Of a DNA stretch of 18,060 bases, positions 7,501-12,287 are shown piece by piece. This DNA is from Kiritimatiellia bacterium (GTDB taxonomy: Bacteria > Verrucomicrobiota > Kiritimatiellia > RFP12 > UBA1067). The stretch lies in the NCBI GenBank assembly GCA_016303225.1, contig JAEDMC010000038.1:1-18060 (forward strand), in the 5' to 3' direction. Every line of letters starts with the position of its first letter. Position 1 is the stretch's first letter. A model generated the notes under the pieces. That model made no database searches, was not told the DNA's origin, and saw only the letters and a list, made by a program, of their open reading frames with translations. A program made the translations under genes and the position numbers.

Positions 7501-7939
7501 CGACTTCCCGCGCATTCCCTATCCGAAGAACGGCGAGGAGTTCCGCACGATGGCGGCATTCGGCGCGGAGCTGCGGCGCATCCACTGCATGGAGGACTTC
7601 GACGAGCCGGCGGAGGTGGAACTGGTGGGCGGGGACGGCGCGCCCGGAGGTCGCGCCCTACCGGTCAAGCCGACAGTCGTGAAGCCGGTCTGGAAGGACG
7701 GGGGCGTGTACATCGACAAGGAGGTGAAGTTCACGAACGTGGCGGAAGACCTCTGGAACTTCTACATCGGCGGGTATCAGCCGCTGCAGAAGTGGCTCAA
7801 GGACCGCAAGGGGCGCGAGCTCTCGGCAGAAGACGTCTCGCACTACAAGCGCATGGTCCGCGCCATCGCCCGCACCCGCGACATCATGGCAAAGATCGAA
7901 GGCTGCTACGAGTTAACCGCATGTTCGAGTGAGGATTAA
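4511..7939 (+). CDS. Type ISP-like N6-adenine DNA methyltransferase with specificity region
   Basis: This 1142-residue protein has an N-terminal helical region (about 1-330), an amino-methyltransferase core with SAM-binding motif I DPATGTGTY (about residue 432) and catalytic motif IV NPPY (569-572), then a target-recognition region from about residue 770. The end, with YIGGYQPLQKWLKDRKGR, matches the Type ISP C-terminal specificity domain. In LlaGI/LlaBIII-type enzymes, nuclease, helicase, methyltransferase and specificity domain form one chain; here the helicase and a PLD nuclease are on the preceding gene. AAAGGAGG 8-9 nt upstream supports the start. Anomalies: positions 6840-7240, in the specificity region, fall to about 40% GC against about 60% around them, suggesting replacement by recombination. 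Three copies of a 26-bp palindromic repeat and one larger palindrome sit in frame inside the gene. Catalytic motifs are intact, so the enzyme is probably active. Confidence 0.9.
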   Translation: MNIRNVKDIGGLVAYLAENLNWPAAVENVEEIADYMYDFTADDLGIRPDEFAKVESLRQLPPLVEEQTWGIFAVEFSSTKFSVMALRRILSRLVPNKRNAAEHAVWDCKDLLFFCFWGRGRNRRIMVAHFEETEDNHFLVRAFDVEPEVAGPIELEKFKERLSYLQWPNVSDNDRDPQMWRDTWLQAFDTYYRQVITTSAKLAVELARVAKDVKERILATLEAETERGFVHKLCDKVRKTLVHNLSTSEFADMYAQTIVYGLFSARCMDETPETFSAEEAISLIPTTNPFLKSLMRDCFQRRGKLSFDELGIGDIVELLSHVDAKVIADDFGRQTGGGREDPVIHFYEEFLKEYDKAQKVERGVFYTPQPVVTFTVRAVDYLLKTVFGLADGLACDAVRKVKRDVKVFMPRKKTFKVESREVEEPCVQILDPATGTGTYIRQTILQIYENFKHRWETGRARSPSAPQQFREDWSRYVDAHVLPRLYAFELMMAPYAVAHMKLAMVLKDTGYDFKGGERLKVYLTNTLEEPGGTEKQMSLDFGESDPLATESLAANEAKKNGGINIVIGNPPYSGESQNKGAWIMDLMKEYKMEPGGKVKLKERNPKWINDDYVKFIRYGQERIRQAGSGILAYINPHGFIDNPTFRGMRWNLLREFDEIYILNLHGNSKKKETCPDGSKDENVFDIMQGVSINLFVKYGENGRANTPGSPKQLNNEAALESGCGAAGVRALPKLATVHYADLYGSREMKNEWLAGRSLDQIKWTDVLPRSPMLFMVPKNFGLQDEYDKGFRLSELVPLDSMGVTTGNDAVLVSQNQKNLLLAIENVLGAEVDHKYIKKILYRPFDEEFVYYKADLLARAREKFMANFRQENLGICLVKICSRDDELPVFCTTKITDKTLLSSKDNCNVFPLYLYDTAVEPPSRRVNFDAAIYKKICKAAGLKFSDQDLQATACKHGAKSSACKCRSENGNPQLVFDYIYAVLHSGKYRKKYAEFLKIDFPRIPYPKNGEEFRTMAAFGAELRRIHCMEDFDEPAEVELVGGDGAPGGRALPVKPTVVKPVWKDGGVYIDKEVKFTNVAEDLWNFYIGGYQPLQKWLKDRKGRELSAEDVSHYKRMVRAIARTRDIMAKIEGCYELTACSSED
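5882..5907 (-). repeat. 26-bp palindromic repeat in coding sequence, copy 1 (inverted)
   Basis: It begins GGTAGGGCGCG and ends CGCGCC, with the arms GGCGCG (5887-5892) and CGCGCC (5902-5907) around a 9-nt centre. Its reverse complement aligns over all 26 bases with the copies at 6680 and 7637. It is translated within the methyltransferase between the SAM motif and the catalytic motif (residues near GRARSPSAP), where an extra loop could be tolerated. Confidence 0.65.
6680..6705 (+). repeat. 26-bp palindromic repeat in coding sequence, copy 2
   Basis: It starts GGCGCGGCCGGAG and ends CGCGCCCTACC. It is in the same orientation and reading frame as copy 3 and encodes GAAGVRALP, against GAPGGRALP in copy 3. 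It lies just before the target-recognition region of the methyltransferase. Confidence 0.75.
7336..7414. repeat. 79-bp imperfect palindrome inside the methyltransferase gene
   Basis: The outer arms GTTTTCCGACC (7336-7346) and GGTCGGAAAAC (7404-7414) are perfect 11-bp inverse copies. Inside them TTTGCA (7351-7356) pairs with TGCAAA (7394-7399), and weaker pairing continues inward. The encoded stretch is unusually Cys/Lys/Ser-rich (ACKHGAKSSACKC) and interrupts what otherwise reads as ordinary Type ISP C-domain sequence leading to FDYIYAVLHS. It looks like an in-frame palindromic insertion of a different class from the 26-bp repeat. Confidence 0.6.
7637..7662 (+). repeat. 26-bp palindromic repeat in coding sequence, copy 3
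   Basis: It starts GGCGCGCCCGGAG and ends CGCGCCCTACC, differing from copy 2 at only a few central bases. It encodes GAPGGRALP in a Gly/Ala/Val-rich linker just before the conserved end of the Type ISP C-domain. Confidence 0.75.
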
Positions 7940-7975
7940 CAAGTGATATCGGCGCGAGACAGATTGCGGAAGAAC

Positions 7976-8674
7976 CTATGTGAAGAGCTTGCGATTGAGT
8001 GGCTTAAGGAAGTTCTTTCGGAAGTTCTTGGCTCCGCCGAAGAAGACGTTCTCCGATTCGGAAAGGCCGTCACGGGTGGTGAGTTTGGCTTGCGCGAGTT
8101 CAATTGTACAGGCGATGTCGGCTACTTGGAAAAGGCGGTACTGGGAGGGCTCGACAGCCGGAACGAAAACAGTCTTCGAGGAAAAAGCTGCAAATGCTTC
8201 TTTCAGGAGTTCGGTCAAGGGAGCTTGGCCGTTGTCATAGTAGATTTTCAGCGCATCATAGGAATTGAAGGTTTCCGCATTGACCATCAGAAATCTCAGG
8301 ATCTGCTGAAGCAATGGGTCGTGTACGCTTTGGTTGATTCCAAGCAGACGCTTGTCCACGCAGAAGCACCTGTAGGAGATGTCTGTCTTGCGGAGAAAGG
8401 CGATCATGCGGTCAAAGATGCGGCGTCTCTCTTCTCGGGACATTTGCGCGTATTCTTTCTCGCGTCGGATCAAGGGCCCCGCGTGTACGCAATGATTTGG
8501 CTCAAGCCCCATGTTGGCCAACATGCCGTCAAGCCGGGCAATCGAGTCGGATATGCTTTTCGACTGATCGTGAAAGACCATGCAGACCATGTAAAACCGA
8601 GAGGATGCTGCATCGGGTTCGAAACTCCCCGATTCATCCACGAACACGCTGATTTCCTTCGACTTTTTCTTCAT
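7976..8674 (-). CDS. DUF3800 domain protein
   Basis: This 232-residue protein matches the DUF3800 pattern: an N-terminal beta strand ending in FVDESG (about residues 10-16), an acidic YYDNG in the second half, and the C-terminal VADIAC motif. These place acidic residues as in an RNase H-like fold, so nuclease activity is plausible, though the family's biochemical role is not established. It is convergent with the methyltransferase gene (36 bp apart) and stops with TAG. The ATG lies only about 18 nt after an intrinsic terminator, and no strong Shine-Dalgarno sequence is visible, so expression probably depends on terminator read-through. GC is about 45-50%, lower than in the neighbouring operon, suggesting separate acquisition. 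DUF3800 genes are often found in defence islands, and several conserved RNA motifs have been reported next to them in bacteria. Confidence 0.85.
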   Translation of the reverse strand: MKKKSKEISVFVDESGSFEPDAASSRFYMVCMVFHDQSKSISDSIARLDGMLANMGLEPNHCVHAGPLIRREKEYAQMSREERRRIFDRMIAFLRKTDISYRCFCVDKRLLGINQSVHDPLLQQILRFLMVNAETFNSYDALKIYYDNGQAPLTELLKEAFAAFSSKTVFVPAVEPSQYRLFQVADIACTIELAQAKLTTRDGLSESENVFFGGAKNFRKNFLKPLNRKLFT

Positions 8675-8691
8675 GGTCTTTACGGATTTGG

Positions 8692-8720
8692 AAAAACAAA
8701 GGCGAGGATTTCTCCTCGCC
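8692..8720 (-). terminator. Intrinsic terminator in the DUF3800 leader
   Basis: On the minus strand an 8-bp perfect stem, GGCGAGGA (8720-8713) with TCCTCGCC (8708-8701), closes a GAAA tetraloop and is followed by TTTGTTTTT (8700-8692). It ends about 18 nt before the DUF3800 ATG, so it acts as an attenuator or as the 3' end of a short leader RNA. Confidence 0.85.
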
Positions 8721-8772
8721 TAAGGCAGGAAACTTTCCCGCTTGCCGGTGACGCAGGCTTTCGCCCTTGCCG
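8692..8772 (-). ncRNA. Candidate 80-nt RNA with two tandem 25-nt repeats upstream of DUF3800
   Basis: A transcript from the promoter at 8779-8808 would start near 8772 and end at the terminator near 8692. It opens with two tandem units 25 nt apart: CGGCAAGGGCGAAAG (8772-8758) and CGGCAAGCGGGAAAG (8747-8733), sharing CGGCAAG and GAAAG. Unit 1 can form GGC-GAAA-GCC. Unit 2 can form a stem of GGCA with TGCC around GGGAAAGTTTCC. The order promoter, short repeated structured RNA, terminator, protein gene is that of Type III toxin-antitoxin loci. DUF3800-associated RNA motifs are known, but I cannot say whether this is one of them. A riboswitch or plain attenuator is the alternative. Confidence 0.55.
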
Positions 8773-8811
8773 ATACGTATTTTATCATAATCGAATCCGC
8801 CGCGGCAAGGG
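8764..8811. repeat. Inverted repeat bracketing the DUF3800 promoter
   Basis: CCCTTGCCG (8764-8772) and CGGCAAGGG (8803-8811) are perfect 9-bp inverse copies 30 bp apart. One arm contains the -35 element and the other the predicted transcription start, so a dimeric protein bound here would occlude the promoter. The arm sequence is also the repeat unit of the leader RNA. Confidence 0.5.
8779..8808 (-). promoter_or_regulatory. Promoter of the DUF3800 leader
   Basis: On the minus strand, -35 TTGCCG (8808-8803) is followed by an 18-bp spacer and -10 TAAAAT (8784-8779) preceded by TGA, an extended -10. It is the best two-element promoter in the window. Confidence 0.6.
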
Positions 8812-8841
8812 GCTAATTCATAGTTTGGAAAGGAGATGAAA

Positions 8842-9067
8842 ATGGAGCTTGAACGTGAAAAGGACCAGCGAAGATGAGTAGAGCATTAAACGGGAAAAAC
8901 GCAACAAAACACGGTTTGATGCGTGGGCAAAACGGATAGCTGCAGAAGCGGGGATTCAATTTGAGCCTTACGAAGTAAGGGGGCTTGTGCCCGATACGGC
9001 GATCAACAGATAGACAGAACTTGTGGATCGAAAGATGGTCAAACAACGAAGGGAGAAATCAAGATGA
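8842..9067 (+). pseudogene. Remnant of a small basic protein with frameshift and in-frame TAGs
   Basis: A good ribosome binding site (GGAG, 6 nt) precedes the ATG at 8842, but that frame stops after 11 codons (MELEREKDQRR). A different frame, readable from GTG at 8855, gives a coherent charged protein (ending with KMVKQRREKSR) interrupted by TAG at 8879-8881 and at 9011-9013. Its TGA at 9065-9067 overlaps the next ATG as ATGA, which is how a real coupled gene would end. The simplest reading is a decayed gene of about 70 residues with one frameshift and two amber mutations. TAG readthrough is less likely, because other genes here (9340-10428, 15331-16122, DUF3800) use TAG as their stop. The family is unknown. 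Confidence 0.5.
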
Positions 9068-9323
9068 AGTTCAAGCATGCGGACATTCCGGCGGCGTTGG
9101 CGCTCGTGCGTGAGCAGCTGGAGGAGGAAGGCAAGCGGCTTTTCGCTGCGGGCGCGAAGGCGATGACGGACAAGGACGCGGCGACCGCCAAGTCAATCCT
9201 GAAGGCGCAAACTATCTGCTGACCTCTCAGAACTTCCCCAATTCGTACGGCCCGCTCGTCAAGTGGCTGAAGTCGAAGGGCTACAAGAAGTCCGACATCG
9301 ACGCCGCTGGCAAGAAGAACTAA
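9064..9323 (+). pseudogene. Frameshifted small gene, family unknown
   Basis: The ATG at 9064, after AAGGGAG, opens a 52-codon frame (MKFKHADIPAALALVREQ) with a helical, Ala/Lys/Glu-rich product that ends at TGA 9220-9222. From about 9201 a different frame gives NYLLTSQNFPNSYGPLVKWL and a basic tail SDIDAAGKKN before TAA 9321-9323. The two halves have the same codon style and together would make one protein of about 85 residues, so a frameshift (perhaps with an internal deletion) near 9195-9205 is likely. No canonical slippery heptamer is present, so programmed frameshifting is not supported. With the broken gene before it, this marks a decaying segment. Confidence 0.6.
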
Positions 9324-9339
9324 CAAGGATGCAGGCAGA

Positions 9340-10428
9340 ATGAACATTCAAGTTGCGTCAGTGCCGCAGCAGAATCTGCTGGGCGGCCCGGAGAACATGG
9401 TGACGGAGCTCAAGACCAGCGTTTTCATCGCTCCCGGCGAGAGTGTGCCAGGCGTCAAGCAGTACTTTCAGATCGCGAAGACAATCGCCGGATTCATCAA
9501 TGGTGCGGGCGGGACGCTCTGGCTAGGCGTCGCGGACGACGGCAAGGTGAAGGGCGTCGAGAGCGACCTCGCTGTCCTTGGCGGCGGATCGGCGAGGCCG
9601 TGCAGAGGCCCGCTATCCAATGACGAGGGGATGTCTTTCGGAGGTACGGCGGATCAGTACATCCTCAAATTGAAGGAACTGGTGAAGGCCTATCTGGGCC
9701 CAAGTGCCGAGAAGTACATCGCCGGGGCGCAGGCTGCACGGGTTGAGGGCAAGATCGTCGTGAAGGTGCCTGTAACAGAGGCGGAACCGGGATATGTCGC
9801 CTATCTGTACAAGTGGCATTCAACGGAACGGAAATATTCCGAGGAGATCTATCAGCGGGCGGCGAACGGGACGTCTCATCTCGACGGGTTTGCCCGCGAC
9901 GAGTTCATTCGCGGAAAGTGTCGTGAAGAGTTCAAGAAACAGCTGACGGCTCTGCAAAACAACGCGGTCGGACTGACCAAGTCGGAACTTGTCGCGGCGC
10001 TAGAGGAAATCCAGGAAGCAACGGTGGTCGGGGCGCAGGTTCGGGTCGAAGGTGCCGTGTCGCTGGCGGATCCCAATTTCGAGGCGTTGACTTCGCCGAA
10101 GGGCTTTGTCTTCGACGGCCAGCACGTCTGCGACGTGAAAGGGTGGCGCGAGGCCTATCTGGCGCTCCTCGACAAGTTGAACGAGCTGGACGCGGCGAAA
10201 TTCGACACGCTACCGGCAGACGGCTATTTCCGCAAGTTCTTCGTCGATCCGCTGCCGCGTGCGCGGCTTTCCGGCTATTCGACGGCTCCGCACAAGTACG
10301 GCACCAGCGGCAAGATTCGCGCGAAGGAGCTTGGCGGCAAGGCCTACTTCGCCAATCCCGACTATGCCGTACATCGGCTTCTGACGCTCTTCGGCGTGGA
10401 CAAGGCACGAGTGGCGTTGAGGGGTTAG
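9340..10428 (+). CDS. Schlafen/AlbA_2-type putative DNA-binding protein
   Basis: This 362-residue protein has an N-terminal Schlafen AlbA_2 domain (about residues 15-140): ELKTS followed by IAKTIAGFINGAGGTLWLGV and DDGKVKGV is the characteristic pattern. The domain binds nucleic acid and is common in bacterial regulators and defence-associated proteins. The C-terminal part (about 265-360) has a WREAYLALLDKL ... YFRKFF ... YAVHRLLTLFG layout, like an accessory domain seen at the end of several nuclease and restriction-associated proteins; that similarity is from memory. A Gly/Arg/Pro-rich stretch, GGGSARPCRGPLSNDEG (about 82-98), looks like a loop insertion. An ATG 19 codons downstream is an alternative start. 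The stop is TAG. The role is unknown; context suggests defence or mobile-element regulation. Confidence 0.75.
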   Translation: MNIQVASVPQQNLLGGPENMVTELKTSVFIAPGESVPGVKQYFQIAKTIAGFINGAGGTLWLGVADDGKVKGVESDLAVLGGGSARPCRGPLSNDEGMSFGGTADQYILKLKELVKAYLGPSAEKYIAGAQAARVEGKIVVKVPVTEAEPGYVAYLYKWHSTERKYSEEIYQRAANGTSHLDGFARDEFIRGKCREEFKKQLTALQNNAVGLTKSELVAALEEIQEATVVGAQVRVEGAVSLADPNFEALTSPKGFVFDGQHVCDVKGWREAYLALLDKLNELDAAKFDTLPADGYFRKFFVDPLPRARLSGYSTAPHKYGTSGKIRAKELGGKAYFANPDYAVHRLLTLFGVDKARVALRG

Positions 10429-10475
10429 TGCTTATCACCTTCGCCGACTTCTGGCCCAAGGTGCGTAAAAGATGT

Positions 10476-10481
10476 TATAAT
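10476..10481 (+). promoter_or_regulatory. Extended -10 promoter
   Basis: TATAAT preceded by TGT (TGnTATAAT) lies 44 nt before the small membrane-protein gene, after the end of the AlbA gene. No matching -35 is visible. It probably drives the coupled pair 10525-11498. Confidence 0.6.
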
Positions 10482-10524
10482 GCTCATGGTCTGAGAGACG
10501 AACGGATGATGGAGGAGAGTGAAA

Positions 10525-10710
10525 ATGGAAGAGAAGAAACCATATTGCAGTGACAAGGACATCGCCGAGGCAGCTGTTACAGGCGTTGTGGCAGGTGTCG
10601 CCGCCGCAGCGCTCATCAAGGCGATTGGTCTCGGCAATACGATCCTGCTGGGCGTCGCGATCTACCTGGCGTGGAAATACTGGGATAAGATCATGGCGTT
10701 CTTTGCATGA
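10525..10710 (+). CDS. Small membrane protein
   Basis: This 61-residue protein has a charged N-terminus (MEEKKPYCSDKD) and a hydrophobic section from about residue 14 to the end that can form two short membrane helices: AAVTGVVAGVAAAALIKAIG and TILLGVAIYLAWKYW. GGAGGAG 7 nt upstream fixes the ATG at 10525 rather than the in-frame GTG at 10519. It overlaps the next gene by four bases (ATGA), so the two are translated together. Small two-helix proteins next to regulators include toxins, holins and membrane anchors, but nothing here chooses among these. Confidence 0.75.
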   Translation: MEEKKPYCSDKDIAEAAVTGVVAGVAAAALIKAIGLGNTILLGVAIYLAWKYWDKIMAFFA

Positions 10711-11498
10711 GAACGATAGATACGGTCGTCCGCGAGTGGAACGAAAGCGTCATGCCGACGTTCGAGCGGTTCATCGCTGCGGTCGATGATACGCAGTCGC
10801 CGGTGCCGGAGGAGTTCTTCGAAGTCGGGTTCTCGTATTCTGGCTGTCCGCTTCTGGGGTTTCTGGATCCGAAGGCGCTGTACTGTGCGCTTGAAGAGTA
10901 CGGAGGGTTGTCCGCCGCGCAAAAGCATCGTGTCGAAGGCGTGTTCTTCGCCTATCTGGAGAAGTGGGGGCTTGTCCTGCGGAAGCTGGCGATACGGTAT
11001 GGAATTCACGAGAAGACCGTTGCGATGGAGAATCGGCTTCGCACCTACGTCAGCGGCATCCGGAAATCAGCTGTCTGTCGGCAGGATGTGCTGGGCGGCA
11101 CAACCTTTGAGGCCTATTCCGCCTTGCAGAACGCCTTTCGGGAGATTGGCGCGGCGGTGCATGAGGCCGAAGTGTGCGGTGGCGGTTCGGCGGCGGCTGA
11201 GGGGTCTGCGCTTCGTGCCGTACAAAGCGCGCCGCGGCGCGAATACGAACGCTATTGCATGACATCGCAAGCCTTGGCCGAGCTTTTCGGGGTCGATCGC
11301 AAGACCATCACGCGGTGGAAATCCGAGCGGTCTGATTGGGCAGACATGTTCAGGGCCATGCGCCAGTCCGCGGAGGGAATGCGTCGTCTGGTTCCTGAGT
11401 ATCAGCGTTACAAGCGCGAGAACCGCATCAAGGGCCTGCGGGGAAGGACGGGGTATGATGACGCCGTCAACTATGACCGTCGGCGTATGGACCGCTGA
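10707..11498 (+). CDS. Unknown protein with C-terminal helix-turn-helix
   Basis: This 263-residue soluble protein starts inside the stop of the small membrane-protein gene (ATGA). I do not recognise the N-terminal 170 residues; they are mostly helical and acidic. From about residue 185 the sequence ALAELFGVDRKTITRWKSE is a clear helix-turn-helix of the kind found in phage terminase small subunits and Cro-like regulators, followed by a basic tail ending in DDAVNYDRRRMDR. DNA binding is therefore likely. Coupling to a membrane protein suggests a membrane-linked regulator or a mobile-element module. The direct repeats just after its stop could be its binding sites, which is speculative. Confidence 0.75.
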   Translation: MRTIDTVVREWNESVMPTFERFIAAVDDTQSPVPEEFFEVGFSYSGCPLLGFLDPKALYCALEEYGGLSAAQKHRVEGVFFAYLEKWGLVLRKLAIRYGIHEKTVAMENRLRTYVSGIRKSAVCRQDVLGGTTFEAYSALQNAFREIGAAVHEAEVCGGGSAAAEGSALRAVQSAPRREYERYCMTSQALAELFGVDRKTITRWKSERSDWADMFRAMRQSAEGMRRLVPEYQRYKRENRIKGLRGRTGYDDAVNYDRRRMDR

Positions 11499-11512
11499 GT
11501 GCTTCACTTGTT

Positions 11513-11554
11513 GATTGGGACATGATTGGGACATGCCACAATTGGCATCATCCC
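11513..11554. promoter_or_regulatory. Tandem 11-bp repeats plus hairpin between genes
   Basis: GATTGGGACAT occurs twice in perfect tandem (11513-11523 and 11524-11534). Overlapping its end is a hairpin: GGGA (11528-11531) and ATGCCA (11533-11538) pair with TGGCAT (11543-11548) and TCCC (11551-11554) around a CAAT loop. A further GGGACATG occurs near 11599. There is no T-run, so it is not an intrinsic terminator. It may be an operator for the gene at 11666 or a site for the HTH protein upstream. Confidence 0.4.
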
Positions 11555-11665
11555 GTTGATTCCGTTGGGCGGTGTCGTTGTTCCGTGTAGGAAAGTGGGA
11601 CATGGGTGCCCCATTGGTGAAAGCGCGACACGTCGGTCGTGCGAAAGAACGAAAGGAACATGAAA

Positions 11666-12100
11666 ATGAAGAATGTGCATTATCTGAACCAGGCGGAACG
11701 GGAGTTGAAGGTGGCGGAGCTTGCCGAGCGGCAGCGCGATCCGAAGTTCGACATCGAGCTCCGTCTGCTCAAGGACGAAAGCGGCTGGTATGCGGACGTT
11801 CCGAATCACACGCGCGGACAGAATTCGATGGTGTCGGGAGCAGACACGCTCTGCGACCGCATGGCTCAGGGCGGCAAGGAAATCGTGGTCAAGTTCCGCA
11901 CGGTGGAGGATCCGTCCCGCAAGACGCTTTTCACGATGAAGCGGGTCATGCACCTGACCGGCTACGGCGCGGAATACCTCGTCATGGGTGCGTCGTCGAT
12001 TCCGTTCCCGGCCTATATCTGCGATGTCGGTCATGATGTCATGGGCGAGCATGCGCCGAAGATCTACATCTATGCGGTCAACGGACGTACGGCGGCCTGA
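11666..12100 (+). CDS. Small protein resembling the DUF6717 family
   Basis: This 144-residue cytosolic protein has a first half (DESGWYADVPNHTRGQNSMVSGADTL) and an end (YICDVGHDVMGEHAPKIYIYAV) that follow the DUF6717 plan: a tryptophan-containing beta strand, a conserved G-A-D followed by a helix, and a closing C-D-V ... P-K-I-Y-I element. The function of that family is unknown. I chose the ATG at 11666 over the one at 11660 because AAAGGA (11652-11657) is 8 nt from the former and only 2 nt from the latter. It is followed by a 44-codon gene with a similar AAAGGAA site, so the two are probably co-transcribed. Confidence 0.75.
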   Translation: MKNVHYLNQAERELKVAELAERQRDPKFDIELRLLKDESGWYADVPNHTRGQNSMVSGADTLCDRMAQGGKEIVVKFRTVEDPSRKTLFTMKRVMHLTGYGAEYLVMGASSIPFPAYICDVGHDVMGEHAPKIYIYAVNGRTAA

Positions 12101-12122
12101 CAGGAAGAAAGGAACGTAAGCG

Positions 12123-12257
12123 ATGAACGCGAATAATGAGAAGACTTCACGGATGCGGCAGGCCTATTGCCGGAACTCCTGCAAGGCGGCCTACCTGGCT
12201 GGGGCGAACTTTATCGAAATTATCGTTTCAGCTTTGGCGAAGCCTAAGAACAGCTAA
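12123..12257 (+). CDS. 44-residue unknown protein
   Basis: A short frame, MNANNEKTSRMRQAYCRNSC to AKPKNS, with AAAGGAA about 8 nt before its ATG. It has a basic N-terminus with two cysteines and a hydrophobic middle (FIEIIVSALA) that could be an amphipathic helix. It lies 22 bp after the previous gene and 30 bp before the DUF2130 gene, filling the gap with the same ribosome-binding-site style as its neighbours. No homologue is recognised; the support is positional. Confidence 0.5.
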   Translation: MNANNEKTSRMRQAYCRNSCKAAYLAGANFIEIIVSALAKPKNS

Positions 12258-12287
12258 AAAATTGCAAGGCGAAGGAAGGATCCGAAA

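Noticed and set aside
1396..7939. DISARM or BREX assignment for the helicase/methyltransferase pair
   Set aside because: No drmA, drmB, pglZ or brxC-like gene is present, and the methyltransferase carries a Type ISP C-terminal domain.
8606..8640. GGTTCGAAACTCC, resembling a tRNA T-loop
   Set aside because: It encodes DUF3800 residues around DESGSFEP and no acceptor, D or anticodon arms surround it.
8701..8780. Possible c-di-GMP-I (GEMM) riboswitch, from GGTGACGCA on the plus strand
   Set aside because: The matching GCAAACC half and the second stem are missing, and the promoter and terminator are on the minus strand.
7943..8839. 298-codon plus-strand frame across the DUF3800 region
   Set aside because: It is the shadow of the minus-strand DUF3800 gene, which has the family motifs and its own promoter and leader.
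9585..9620. Possible fourth, degenerate copy of the 26-bp palindromic repeat in the AlbA gene
   Set aside because: Only scattered matches to the consensus; arms are not complementary enough to claim it, although the encoded Gly/Arg/Pro loop does look inserted.
11572..12036. 154-codon plus-strand frame overlapping the DUF6717-like gene
   Set aside because: Wrong-frame Arg/Gly/Ala-rich translation, no ribosome binding site, and it overlaps a gene with good start signals and family-like sequence.
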